Assembly (NCBI RefSeq): GCF_022539505.1
Contig: NC_061510.1
Location: 279,673,715 to 279,737,714 of the forward strand
DNA: 64,000 nucleotides
From: Lolium rigidum
Lineage: Eukaryota > Streptophyta > Magnoliopsida > Poales > Poaceae
Direction: 5' to 3'
Positions within the stretch are counted from its first letter, which is position 1; each line of letters starts with the position of its first letter. Below, in pieces: positions 11,852 to 23,382 of the stretch. The notes under the pieces are model-generated. The model made no database searches. It was not told the DNA's origin and saw only the letters and a program-made list of their open reading frames with translations. The position numbers and the translations under genes are program-made.

Positions 11852-12324
11852 CGGGATCAATCAGGACTGGAGGTTTAAAGCAGGTGTTTAAAGCGGCATC
11901 CTTTTCTTTGGAATGGAGGAACTGGGCGGGCATGGCCCTCGAGCTAAGGAAGGAATTTCTCTACCTATCTGATGATGCAGGGAACAGAGAGAGGGGTCAT
12001 GGAGCGGCAACGTATAAAAGGGTTTGAAACTGGCCGCGTAACAACTTTTGACTCGGAATCGTGAAGAGGGGAGGGGTTGTTTTTTTTTTGGTTCCTTCTT
12101 TCTCTCCTTCCTTTCTGCTTCCTCGCTTCCCGTTCTTTTCAAAGCCGTGTGTGTGTGTGTGCGTGGGTGACGGGCGCCGGAGACGCAACGAAGTTGTGCT
12201 CGTTGTAGCTCTGGGCTCTGGCTCTCCCTGGGTGGGGAGGTTTTGTGAGATTGACCTCGTAGTGTCCGGTATTGATGTGACTGACCCGATAGTTTGATTA
12301 AGCTGCTGGTCGGCAATAACTTGC
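11852..12324. other. Upstream region of the tweety-like gene
   Basis: This stretch is GC-rich and CpG-containing, with a short GT microsatellite at about 12146-12160. A plus-strand TATAAAAG sits at 12013-12020 but no supported coding exon follows it. I see no gene. Confidence 0.3.
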
Positions 12325-13747
12325 TTCCATATTTTCTTGTCCGAAGGGAAATGACTTCTTCAATAGGCAAACCATTTGGGTTGTTTATGTGGTACATACT
12401 ATCATACTAGGATGATCTAACCATACCTATGGTCCGCTTAAGTTTAACCTTGCTCACAACCGTTTAATTTCGATGTATGTTTGAGTATTGTTAAAAACAC
12501 ATAAGTCACGCAACACACGGCGATGACCTTGTGACTAGAAATATCTAATATACAAGAATCCCTAAAACTTCAGTCTTACCCAAAAGGTCCAATAGTGTAA
12601 TAATGAAAACCGCAAAAAAAGTGTACCGTCAAAAACATCATAAGAAAAATAGAGTATTCTCGCAAAAAAAACAAGATTAAATTAGTGTGCAACTAAGACT
12701 AAATTTGCAAGGACCCAGCTGAATTCATGAACCATTGAATTAGAGCTGCGTCGGCGTATGGATTTTGCAAACGAACAATTTTTTGGAATTATCAAACCAC
12801 ATAGGTCATTCTCCAAATTATGAAAATCACGGAACACACGTTATCGGGCCTTAAGCCCTTAACTAGAAATATCTCACATACAAGATTTCATAAAACATTA
12901 ATGAAAATCAGAAAAAAATACATGATGTGTGCTCAGAAATATCAAACGAAAAAATAGCCAAACCACCACATCATATGCTATAAATTGAGCACTAATACTA
13001 TTGCCTATTGATTATTGATTAATCCGTGTTGAACATGCAAGATTTAAGTGGATATATTCTATGAGTTAATGTGCAATTTAAGACCGGAATTGTAAGGATC
13101 CAATTGAATTCATGAACCATCGAATTAGAGTGGGGTGGATATTTGGATTTCTTGGGTGGGGGGTGTCGCTCAATTAACCTCATGTTATCAGAAAATGACG
13201 TGATGAACCGATGTGTAGTCGTCCAAAAAACGAGGATATGTTTTTTCCGCGGTATAGTTTGGATAAAGTGCTAATTGCATGCTTTCCTTTTTTGTTTGTG
13301 GCAAAATATAATGGCTTTCTTCAATCAGCACAACCATCTAGGTTGTTGATGAGCTATCATAATACTAGGATCGATGGATCGCAACCATTTTCTTGTGATG
13401 TACGTTTACGTTGTATAGTCATCTCCAAGATCAAAGATGGCAGTGTGTAAATCATGAAAGTCGCAGAACACTTGATTAGAAATATCCAATGTACAAGAAC
13501 AAATAAAAGTAATTAAAGTCACAAAAGGAAATTATATGTTGTCAGAAACATTAAAAGAAAATTTGCTAAACCACCATATCACAAGCTACATATTGAGCAA
13601 TCTAGCACAAATAATATTATCATGTTTGCCTGATTAATGCAGAATCAGACTCGGGGCTGGATATATAAGATTTAAGTGGATATATTATATGAATTAATAT
13701 GCTAATAATATTTGATTTGTAAGGATCCGTTGAATTCATGAACTATT
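12325..13747 (+). repeat. Old direct-repeat array, three diverged units
   Basis: Three diverged copies run in the same direction at about 12480-12770, 12785-13160 and 13400-13747. Each has, in order, an ACTAGAAATATC or TTAGAAATATC block, an A-rich block, and a terminal AAGGA(C/T)CC..TTGAATTCATGAAC block. Copies 2 and 3 also share GATTTAAGTGGATATATT. The segment just before copy 1 (12325-12430) matches the segment before copy 3 (about 13280-13395), for example TTCTTCAAT(A/C)(G/A)GC with CATACTAGGAT/ATACTAGGAT. This suggests one duplication of about 950 bp and another partial one. No coding function is seen. Confidence 0.7.
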
Positions 13748-14010
13748 TCCATCAGAAAAAGAACGGCACAATACCACAAGACGGAATATACAATTTCTGA
13801 GTTATCCGTGGGCGTGCGTGAGAAACTACGCAAGCTGCAGCATAAAGAGAGGAAAACGATTCTGCCGTGTTTCTTTCGGCTCAACTTTTCTAACCTTTAC
13901 TCCTGTGTTCACATCGACCTGCGATTGTGGGAAATCTTGGAACAGCTAGAGCGGTGCCGCCTTGAACCTAACAAACACAAATAGGGAAAGTACATATCCT
14001 AGGACAAGGC

Positions 14011-14386
14011 GTTTTGGCTCATAGGTGTAGATACACCTATTAGGAAAAGTAAAATTTAAATTTATTTCAACATGTTAAAAAAAATCGAATAAAATTCCTC
14101 ATCGTGCATCCGAACATCCTATGTTCCCTCATAAAAGTTTTGCGGGAAAAATATATTTTATGTGGCCTATGTAAAAAAGACAAATAAATGTCTCGTAAAA
14201 AAACTTTCTTGGGGCATCAGAAATTGTCTTTTTTGCACAGGCCATAGAAAATAATATTTTTTCGCGACATTTTGTGTGCAAGCATCGAATATGTGGAAGT
14301 ACATCCCAAATTTATTTTTGAAATTTTCAGACATTTTGAACTATGTTTTTTCAGTAATAGGTGCATCTACACCTATGAGCCAAAAT
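14011..14386. mobile_element. Inverted-repeat MITE with self-complementary ends
   Basis: The left end GTTTTGGCTCATAGGTGTAG reappears inverted at the right end (CACCTATGAGCCAAAAT). The inverted repeat runs for about 30 bp. Within each end ATAGGTG..CACCTAT is itself palindromic. The element is about 376 bp with no coding capacity. A clear target duplication could not be identified, so the superfamily is uncertain (Mutator-like is possible). Confidence 0.65.
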
Positions 14387-14589
14387 GGATTTCCCCATAT
14401 CCTACTACTACTAGTAGCATTAGTGAGACTGTTGATTACGCTAACTGAGCTTGGAACGAGCAAAGGTGTCCTCTTTGGAGCTAGCTACAAGCTAAAATAC
14501 CAGAAACAGAGGAAAGTATCTGTGTGGGGTCACTTAAAGGTCAGCTGGATTTCTTTGCGGTTCAGGCATAACTGAAACACTAAACAAGT

Positions 14590-16078
14590 CTGCAGTTTTT
14601 AAATAAAAGTCTACGGCTTCAAAGTTTCACAAAGCAAGATAACAACCTTAAAACAATTCTTTAAAAGAACTATACGGTTTCAAAGTTCCACAAACCAAGA
14701 TAAAATCTTTAAAAATTAGGATCCACTATATTTAAAGTAGTCCCTTTGGACAAACATACAAAGCGATGTCCTATACCACACATTGTTTCAAACTATATTT
14801 ATACTGCGATCAAATATATTGTCTAGACTAGAGGGATTGGATATGTGAAAGAAAAATGAACTTTGATAAATTTGCTATTATGTCATAATGAATGGTCAAT
14901 ACACATGTTTTCAAGGATCCATAAAGAGCGAGTCAACAACACGACTCTCCAGCAAGGAACTAACACATGGCGACGAGTCTCCGACGCACTCGCGGGCTAA
15001 TGATGAAATACCGAACCGGGTAGGTTCGTAGGAGTGAGTCATTGATCAAGACCGGGGTGGCCCAACCCAGTTGCCATCTTGAGGAGCATGCTGACCAAGA
15101 CCCAGCACGACAAAGAAGTTCGGTCCATCCATCAAGACCATCGTGGGAACAAGCAAATGCATCAATGGTGGTAGTCGTCTAGGGTCTTAGATGATTCGTC
15201 TGCATGATGTAAACCCCTAGGTTAAGTTATCTACATAAGGTTTAGCCAGGATCACGTAGATCAAGTATCCAGTCATCGTCTTAGCCGCCATAGCTTTCAT
15301 TGCTACCATTCATGCCATGAGTAACACTGTAATTATATAGACATCAATATAATCAAGCAGGAGTAGGTCTTTACCTCCACCGAGAGGAGCCGAACTTGGG
15401 TACATAGTGTCGTGTACCAATCTCGTCCGGGTGCTTCAATGTCGTCATCGTCAACCACCTCTCATAAGGTACCCCTGTACCATATGCTTTGTTAATACGA
15501 AGGCAAACTTACAAAGCGATGTCCGAACGTCTTCCAACATAAAATGCAACTCAAAGGAGTGGCGATATCTCACAAAAATATGTAGTGAAAATCTAAGGTC
15601 TTGGAGTATTATAGTTGGTACCATATAGTCTTTGTTTGCAAAAAGCTAAGGCGACATGACAAATAATAAATAGAGAAGTGATAGTACAATAGCACATCTT
15701 ACTACTAAATTTATTAGCAGATATGTTTTTACACAATGTTGCATTAGAAATATATAAATAAATAAAAAAGATGAGATTATGAAACAAGGATATGATGGTA
15801 TGAATTACAGAGCTATTAGCATACATTGCTGGCATATGCATGATATGCACTTTTCTCTAAACTGGAGTTGCACTTTTCGAACTTAAGAAATCTCTGTCGA
15901 CTAAGACATAGACAAACCATTTTCCATTGCCTTTAAATATAGAGTAAATTAGTGAAATATCAAATTTTAATATGTGCTGAAATTTTCTTGAGAAAAAATC
16001 CTGAAACAAGCAAAAAAAATTCAGCATCACACAGCTCAGCAACGACAAACTGACTAAAAGTATAGCTTTTAATATTCA
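14590..16078. repeat. Repeat remnants, including a probable LTR-derived fragment
   Basis: At about 14603-14712 a segment of about 70 bp is tandemly duplicated (the two copies share CTTCAAAGTTTCACAAA or TTTCAAAGTTCCACAAA with CAAGATA). From about 14930 to 15480 the sequence is more GC-rich and includes a block near 15361-15400 reading ACCTCCACCGAGAGG..CCGAACTTGGGTA. I associate that block with the ends of grass LTR elements. No coding domain survives. The rest is AT-rich with no recognised feature. Confidence 0.35.
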
Positions 16079-16115
16079 CTAGATGGGCAGGCGCGCTTCG
16101 CCGCGCCGCCTGCCT
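16079..16115 (-). mobile_element. 3' terminus of minus-strand Helitron B
   Basis: Read on the minus strand, the sequence ends with a GC-rich hairpin (GGCAGGC .. GCCTGCC), then CAT and CTAG, followed by T at 16078. That is a canonical Helitron 3' terminus. The element body must extend to higher coordinates. I could not find a convincing 5' TC end, so its length is unknown. The A/T-rich sequence up to 20 kb may belong to it. Confidence 0.65.
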
Positions 16116-16354
16116 ATCGTTGTTTCACACGAATACACGGCCGATGGATCATAGTGGACTATATGACCACAAAAAATAAGAACCTGGTCTATATGTCACG
16201 TGCAGTCTATACTTTAACTCAAAACATGAAACATGCATATGATGTCAGTGATGTAATCGCCTCATGTCCATCCCACACTGATAAAGACAAAATTGATTGT
16301 TCTACAATAGTGATTATGTTAAATCTACAATCGTAAGTAAAACCCGAGGATACA

Positions 16355-17232
16355 CTCATACACACAAGAAGCATCAATGAAGGGCTCTGTTTTTTTTATC
16401 GTTGTTAAGGATGTGAGAAAGACGTCCTTTTACACTTGCGCTCAAACTAAACTAACAGAATGCCAACTAAAAGGTTATGCAACATTTCTCTGGTAGTGCT
16501 CTCTCTTTTTCACTCGTCACTGCATTATAATTATCTGCTAGCCCTTGCTAGCTTCATGTTGTCACATCATCATCATCAATTCCCTTTGGCATAAAGGGCT
16601 GATATCTCAAAGTGTTCTAAATCTAAATCCTGCCAAAAGGAAAAAGTTGTACGTTGAGATGGAAAACATGAAGACATTAGAACCCATGAATCAATATAAA
16701 GTAGGAAAGGTCATTAACTCATGAAATGCCAACCAAGGGAACATTTGCATATAATCGAGATCCATAGGAACATCTCCAAGTTCACCTATAAGTTCAGAAC
16801 ATACCATCTGCAGAATTCCAACTATCGAAATTCTTAGTATTTGGTGTATAGGGATTGGAGACTAATACAGTAGAATTAAAATTCAGGCTTCTCAGCAACA
16901 TACGTAGCCTCCGTTATCTTCGATTGATTGTGGTCCATAGCCCTTCCAAATAGCAAAATGTAAGGTATGCAACCATATATGTTGATAGCATGGGCATTGG
17001 TGAAGACTATCAATAGGATAACTGCAACTATTGAAGTCCTTGTGGCATGTAATCCTTTAGGTAAACAGTTGTAGTTAGAAAAAGAATATTTGAATCTAGA
17101 ATCATACTAAAAAAAGGATACACACAAGAAGCATCATTAAAGAGCTGGACTTTTTGTCCTTGGCAAGGGCTGATCAACTTTTTATACTGCCACTCAAACT
17201 GAACTAAGAGAATGTCAATTAAAAAACTATGT
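16355..17232 (+). repeat. Pair of diverged direct repeats
   Basis: A block of about 115 bp at 16358-16470 recurs at 17118-17232. Both read CACACAAGAAGCATCA(A/T)..A(A)AG(G/A)GCT and later CTCAAACT(A/G)AACTAA(C/G)AGAATG. The spacing is about 760 bp. Nothing coding is associated with it. It could be an internal duplication within the Helitron whose end lies at 16079. Confidence 0.55.
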
Positions 17233-19881
17233 ACCATCAAACTTTGAAATCACAACTGAACTAATACGCGATCGAGACTTATTTAGCACATGCTAGCGCG
17301 CCACAGATGTATAAACTACCCCCACGTAGAATCATCATGAGAATACAAAAAAGCCTTCGAGATCAATTCAATTTTCTCACTCCTGTTAGGTAGCGGAAAC
17401 TAATTTCTGGTTTGACAGGCCATCTCCCCACGTTTCTATTCTACCATCTCTTCCTGGCTCGCAAGAGAGGCCACATCCCAAGGGTCCAGGTTCCACAGTA
17501 GTTTGTGGTTGTGGCCACCCACACGGTGGAAGCAAACATGTACAACCAGTGACACTGACCTGAGTGTAGTGAGTCAAGTATGTAGAGAGGATTCAATCCA
17601 TTGCCCAGTGCTCTCTGAAGCATCACATAAAAATTACAGGGAGATAGAAGTACCGCACCTGCGGTTTGGAGAGATATACAACCCCTGAAGTTCACAAGCT
17701 TGTTCTCTATAACGGAAAGACATTCTAGATTAGCGAAGGTGGATAAGCCAAATGGTGGATAAAAGCAAAAATAATAACATGATGTTCAGACTGTCTGTTG
17801 TCGTTTCAACAGAAAAACATCAATTTTCTTTCTGAAATTTCTTATCTATGAACCCATGCTATAACTATATTGGTATAACAGTATAATACTACAACATACT
17901 AACTTGAGCTCGACCACCAGATATACCACCATCACTCACATAATTCCATACCCCCAAAAAAACCTTTATCACTATAAGGAAAAAAGCAAAGGATACTGCA
18001 AAACATAAGAGCGGTTTGCGAAGGTGATATCCTTTCATCAAAATCACCAAGAATCAAGACGGATAACTAAAGTGTCATAGGATGGCCTATAGGTATTGGG
18101 ATCGATCAAATGAGACCCGGCAATTCTAATGCCGAATAGTTGAGCAGCAAGCTCAATTCGCCACCGAGAAACCTATGCCATCCTGAACTGCTTAACCAAC
18201 ACATTACATCTATTAAGCATGAGCGTTAACGACTCCACCAAAACACGATGGGCAATACCGCCACCCCATCAATATCAAATAAACCCATCCAATGATCAAG
18301 CTCATTAAGAATATCATAAAAGCATAGAACTAATAAGTAAACTTCGGGATCTTATCGGTTGCAGGCACCAACAATCCCATATGGAAGCTAATTATTAGGA
18401 CTAATGTTAGTACACCAGAGAAACATATCCTTCTCTCCTTGTAAAATCATGTCTAAAACACCAGAAAAAACAAAAGTCGAAGATCAATTAGCTCACCTCT
18501 GTTTGGAGCGGCAGCTCTGTTCATGTTGCACAATCCATGTCGCATTGCTCCACTTCTACTCCATCTTCCTGGCTGAATATTCCTAGCCTCAACATATTTA
18601 TGGCCTTGACAAAGCATAAGTAAAGTAAAAAAAAAAACCAATGAATATATCAGAGATACAGATATACACCAAGTTTTGTCAAAAAAAAATCCTTTTGGAA
18701 TATCAAACTTCAGAATGACGGGTACATGTGAAAGGTACAAACATAAATTTTATTTCGTGGAAAAGAATCCATTATAGAACATCAAACTTTAGAGTGTTAT
18801 ACAATATCTCTGTGTACATGTGGCCTTCGATAACACATATCCTCTAGAAAGAAAGTAAGATACACATCTAAATGTAAACATTAATAATTAGGACATAATT
18901 AAATTCATTCCAACAAAACCTGTGTTGATGCTATGGCATGCAAAATTGTAGAAAAAATGATTTTTTTGCTCCAGTGAGCTCGTATCGTTTTCTGTAACAT
19001 TAACATGGTCAGTTCACAACCTGCTGATCTGGATCTAAGATAAAAAAAAAAACAGATTGTCTTAACAAAAACAGATTGTATTAAGGTATAGAAGATATCA
19101 TAAAAAGGAAACTATATTTCTGAAAATACGATGAAAGCATCAACCTTACACACAAAATGGAGCAACCTTTTGCAAGTACTGAACTAACAAAAACCTTATG
19201 AATACATTACTAACCAGCTTCTGCATCTATGGATTTTGGTGAATGAGGAGCAAAAATGGCACGGATAAGATAACCAGTGACATTGAAAATATGTAAAATA
19301 AACCTTGATAGGTTTTGTAGAAGGAAATGAATCTCACCTAGACAAATCAGAACTCCAACCAAGATATAAATGATTTGATTAAAAACTCAGAAACTTTATG
19401 TTGTAGCCACACACGCATCAGTGGCCATAGTGGCCTTAACACCTAGAGTCGATGTCCATGTTTTTATCATCAGCAGAGGAAACTCATCCGGTTGCGTAAA
19501 TGGCCATCATGGCCCTCAAACCCTAGCGTCAATGTTGATGTTGGTATCACCAGTAAAGGAAATTTTGAATTCATAATATGTATTTGCACCAAGAGTTGAT
19601 TCATCCACAATATGTGGTTCTATATTTTTGAGAGAAAATGTAGAAGAACTGCATGAATTTGCAGCAGGACTATATTCTCAAATAAGAAAGGAAATTAGGT
19701 AGGAGACACACCCCATAGCCAAGAATTGTTCAGTACCAACAAACGATGTGGACTATTTGGTAATGTGACAGTATATAAATTTGCAACTACTGCATATAGT
19801 GAAACCAAGTGGAATGGCACGACAATAAAACCTTAGTATCTGAGATGCTGACAATAGAAAATTAGCAAAGCTATTTTTGTA
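17233..19881. other. AT-rich sequence, no gene supported
   Basis: A moderately GC-rich island at about 17400-17690 has an open minus-strand frame of 84 residues, but it matches nothing I know and shows no consistent exon structure. The rest is AT-rich and intron-like. It may be body of Helitron B with captured fragments. Confidence 0.3.
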
Positions 19882-20197
19882 GGGAAAATTTGCTACAGGA
19901 CACCGTTATTTTCTGGCGTTTGCCAAAACACACTGCTCGATTGTGTCTTTGCCAGGTACCATTACAATTTCGTGGCACATTTGCCAGAACACACCACCTA
20001 GACGAAAACGGAAAGTTTTGCACTTTTACCTGGGATGACTGGTTTTGAAGACAAAATGCAAAACTTTCCGTTTTCGGTCAGGTGGTGTGTTCTGGCAAAT
20101 GTGCCACAGAATTGTAATGGTACCTGGCAAAGACACAATCGAGCGGTGTGTTTTGGCAAACGCCAGAAAATAACGGTGTCCCGTAGCAAATTTTACC
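19882..20197. mobile_element. Fold-back Mutator-like MITE with perfect 9-bp target duplication
   Basis: The two halves are nearly perfect inverted repeats of about 145 bp, from GG(G/T)AAAATTTGCTAC inwards, separated by a centre of about 25 bp. The element is flanked on both sides by the identical 9-mer ATTTTTGTA (19873-19881 and 20198-20206). A 9-bp duplication and long inverted repeats are the signature of Mutator-like elements. It has no coding capacity. RNA from this locus would form a long hairpin. Few mismatches between the arms suggest a recent insertion. Confidence 0.88.
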
Positions 20198-20590
20198 ATT
20201 TTTGTATCAGCTCTGAACTAATTTGCTGCAAGTTGCACACCATTTGTTGTATCATATAATAGCATATTTTAATTAACTAAGCTCTAGTATTCCAATTTTT
20301 AATTCGACATTGCCGTCTTTTTCAGAAACTCATTTACCCTTTTGATAGCAGTTAGCATCACTATAATATCTAGATCAGTACAAAATTCAGCAAGAATCTA
20401 AATAAGTGGTTGCATATCAGCAAAAATATATTATTCATGGACAAAATGCCTAGTACCATATTGGACAAACCTAGTGTTCACGTTGTGACAGCCTAAAGCC
20501 CTAAACCAAGGATGGAACTTGCAAGGAGAAAAGAGATAAGAGGATGGGTGGATTAGTGTAGAATTGACGAAGGGGGTGGAATTCACTGGT

Positions 20591-20780
20591 TCAGAAGCCG
20601 CACCTGTAGGCCTCCCTGTCCCAGACGTCCTTGTACGTGCGCACCTTGCTCTCCCAGCCCGTCCCCTTAGTAGCCTTCAGGCAGCAGATCCGCGACGCGC
20701 CGACTCCGATGTCCACTACTGCCTCTGCCCTGGCAACGGCGGCTGCCCCCACGGCGCCACCTCCATGCCGCCACCACCAC
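20591..20780 (-). CDS. Possible terminal exon of an unidentified gene or captured gene fragment
   Basis: On the minus strand an open frame ends at a stop at 20591. It contains a coherent, protein-like segment (VDIGVGASRICC, then LKATKGTGWESKVRTYKDVW and DREAYRCGF). Several AG acceptors lie upstream near 20730-20790. Further upstream (about 21010-21090) the same strand has an ATG-started basic stretch (MNRLRQTLEGLRGLWRTCRG) followed by a donor-like GTAAC, which might be an upstream exon. I do not recognise the family. It may be a small host gene or a fragment carried by Helitron B. Confidence 0.3.
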
Positions 20781-20799
20781 TCTCCCTGGTAATCGCGCC

Positions 20800-21687
20800 G
20801 GTGCCAGCCAGCTTGTCACTCCCACTACGTGGGTAACTGGGCATTCTCCATGGTGGACTCCATTGGTGGATGGTGGCGAGAGTGTGAGAAGTAGGGGCGG
20901 CCGCCGCCCGCCGGGAACCCTAGCCTGCGGGGGCATCTTAGAAAGAAGAGGAAAGGGAAGAGGAATAAGAAGTTACCACCACCGTCCCCCGCCTTGCCCT
21001 CCGCAAAGCTCCACCTCGGCAGGTCCTCCACAACCCCCGGAGTCCCTCTAAGGTCTGTCGCAACCTGTTCATCTCCGGCGGCGGCGAACCCTGCACCCCT
21101 CACCCACCCAAAGCATTTTGTTCGCCGGTGGCTCGTTCGCCGTCCCTTTGCACGCCGCGGAGAGCCACGGCGTCGCCGGCTCCCGCGAGGTGGACGGCGA
21201 TGCTCCAGCTCCGGCCCTCTCTTCTCTCTCTCAATTGCGGTGACGGATGAATCAGACCGAGTTGATAACACAGAAAGAAAAAAAGAGGATGGGCGGTGGC
21301 GGCCCCACACGGGCGACGCGGGCACCGTCAAAACTCTCAGAAGCCAGGGATCGCAACAGCAATACTTGTTGTATCTAATTTTCCATGTATTCCTTTCGAA
21401 AGTGCACGACTGAGAATGAATCGGCAGTCGCTTCCATATCATTCCATCTATCTACGGCCCCAAAACCAACCTGCCGTTTTGGATACCGTAGTGGCTGCCA
21501 GCCCTACAAGATCCCATCTCCAACCCCGGCTCTTTTTGTCCCGACGGCGGCGTCGCAGCGATGGATGACTTTGACAGCTGCTGCCTGCTTTTATTGTTAG
21601 CCGTGATAAGGCGGGCAGGCGGTGGCGGGCAGGTGAGATAAGGCGCTTGCGAGTTGCGACGACGACCGGCGACGTCGCCGTCCGATA
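20800..21687. other. GC-rich region with possible upstream exon, otherwise unassigned
   Basis: The region is GC-rich to about 21350 and has long open frames on both strands, as expected from composition alone. Apart from the possible minus-strand exon mentioned for the neighbouring fragment, no homology is recognised. Confidence 0.25.
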
Positions 21688-22136
21688 GAGCATCTCCAGT
21701 CGCGTCCTCCAAAGCGTTTCCTAAAGGGATTTGGGGTACGCCGGACCAAAAATGCGTTCCAGTCGCGTCTCCCAAAGCCCTTTTTTGTCCGGCGCGCCCC
21801 TATACGGTGTCCGGCGCCCCGAGCCCGTCCCCGTCCCACAGGGGACGCTCGGGGCACGCCGACACAACGAAAAGCGAGGCGGGAGTGGCGGGGCCGACGC
21901 GTCGAGCCGCACGGTTAATTTTAACCTAACCGTCGCCTACCTCGCGACGGAAGTTATCCGCGCGCGATGACACACGGCGGCATCTTTGCCTTAATGGCGA
22001 CGGAGGGCGGGCGAGACGTCTCGTCGGTGCTACGCAGCCTCCACGCGTCGCCGCATTCGCACGCCACCGCCCGTTCCCGCGCGATCTTCCCGCCTCTTCT
22101 CGTCCGTTACCGCGCTTTCTTCCCGACGCCGGCGTC

Positions 22137-22145
22137 TATAAAAGG
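22137..22145 (+). promoter_or_regulatory. TATA box inside the ORF-carrying element
   Basis: TATAAAAGG lies about 25-120 bp upstream of several ATGs that open the element's coding-like region. The context is GC-rich, so the box stands out. It suggests that the carried ORF had its own promoter. Confidence 0.5.
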
Positions 22146-22159
22146 TCTCCCGACTCATC

Positions 22160-23150
22160 AATGGTAGCCACCACACCCCGCCGGCAACAAACACAGCCCC
22201 TCGTCGCTCCACGGCCGTCTCCTCCATCACCGGTGGCAATGGCGAACCGCCCCGGCGATGGCCACTTCCTCCACCGGTCGTCTCCTCCACTTCCCGGCCC
22301 GGCCGGCGCGTGCGGCACTAGAGGAGGCACTCGAGGAGGAGGCCCGCCAACGGCGTGAGGCGCAGGCAGGCGGCGGATCTAGCGGTGTTCTCCGCCCGCC
22401 TCCGGCAGCCGAGGAGGCCGCGGCGGCGCAGCGTGGCAGAGCGAGCAGTGCGACACCGTTGCGGCGTTCGACGCCGACGGACAAGAGGCGCGACGGCACC
22501 GTGCACCGGGAGGAGATGGAGCGGCCGACGGGCCGACGAGCGCCGGCGCGCCGCGATGAGCCGGCGAGCGCTGGTCCGGTGAACCGGCGTGACTCGATCG
22601 AGCGCCGGCGGCGTGAGTCGATCGAGCTCCAGCAGCGGTGACGCGCGAAGGAGCGTCGGCTAGCCGGAGGCGGCGCGCGACGGCGCTATGTGGGAGGCGG
22701 GCGAGGCGATTGGCGGCGGAGCCGACGCGTTTGCGGCCGTGATGATGGAGGCGCCAACGATGTGGAGGAGGAGGCGCCAATGGAGGAGGAGGAGGCCGAG
22801 GCGGAGGAGACCGAGGTGGAGGACGACGACGACGACGAGTTCGACCGGTCCGGACGACGACGGGCCGCACCCGGACGAGAGCGGCCGATCAGCAACGCGC
22901 CCTCGTCGAGTCCTTCGAGTCGGAGAAGAAGCTCCGGGACGACGTCCGTGCCCGCGAAGAGGCGCATATTCGTCGCGCCATCGAGCTCTCCCTCCGGGCG
23001 GCGCAGCGAGGGATCGGCGGAGGACCGCGGCGAGGAGCGGCACCGCTCGGCCACCGCCGAACGCAAGGAGAGGAGGCGCGCGCGAGGAGGAGCTGCGGCG
23101 TAGGGGAGGCGACGACGGGGCAGGGCCATCGAACGCGCCGTCGGGCGGTT
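22160..23150 (+). pseudogene. Cargo ORF of the element, frameshifted, with a UIM-like motif
   Basis: The coding-like region is rich in Ala, Arg and Glu. An open frame at 22258-22641 (127 residues) is predicted helical. A later frame contains a Glu/Asp run (about 22770-22840). The best coiled-coil-like segment is at 22887-23010 in the third frame: DQQRALVESFESEKKLRDDV, then RAREEAHIRRAIELSLRAAQ. The last part fits the ubiquitin-interacting-motif core (hydrophobic-x-x-A-x-x-x-S: I-R-R-A-I-E-L-S). The best-looking segments fall in different frames, so the original ORF appears broken. No known full-length family is recognised. Confidence 0.45.
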
Positions 23151-23382
23151 AGTAGTCTAGGTTTAGATGAAATCTAGCCGTTTTCATTCAAACTTTGTAA
23201 TATATAATCAAAATTGAATGAAAACCTTTATTTTCGTGCACAAATATTCATTTGGGAGCGGTGTTTGGGGGACGCGGTTGGGGAGCGACGTCCCCAAACG
23301 CGGCACGAACAAAACACGTCCCCCAAACGCTCGATCTGGCGCGGTTTGGGAGACGGTTTGAGGGACGCGGCTGGAGATACTC

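Larger units (their letters stand above)
21688..23382 (+). mobile_element. PIF/Harbinger-type non-autonomous element carrying an ORF
   Basis: The ends are inverted copies of GAGCATCTCCAG (left) and CTGGAGATACTC (right), with ATA on the left and TTA on the right. A TWA target is typical of PIF/Harbinger. The first 190 bp, read in reverse complement, match the right ends of the elements at 54.4-54.6 kb and 63.1-63.3 kb (GGGGACGGGCTCGGGGC and CGGACACCGTAT blocks). Instead of a transposase it carries a TATAAAAGG box at 22137-22145 and a downstream GC-rich coding-like region (about 22160-23150), now frameshifted. One frame shows the acidic run EVEDDDDDEFDRS. Another (22887-23010) shows a helical, charged segment ending in EEAHIRRAIELSLRAAQ. 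Confidence 0.7.

Noticed and set aside
12013..12020. Plus-strand TATAAAAG as a promoter
   Set aside because: No coding exon or gene-like sequence follows it on the plus strand. It is likely a chance match.
11377..12027. Plus-strand 216-residue frame near the promoter
   Set aside because: There is no homology or codon pattern. The minus strand here better fits a non-coding first exon and promoter.
16355..17232. Direct repeats as a CRISPR-like or satellite array
   Set aside because: There are only two diverged copies 760 bp apart. CRISPR arrays are not expected in a plant genome.
16079..20400. Assigning the whole interval to Helitron B
   Set aside because: The 3' terminus is clear but I could not find a convincing 5' TC end. 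A weak candidate near 20374 lacks the usual follow-on sequence.
22379..22870. Minus-strand proline/arginine-rich frames in the 21.7-23.4 kb element
   Set aside because: They are shadows of the plus-strand GC-rich cargo region. The TATA box and the acidic run favour the plus strand.
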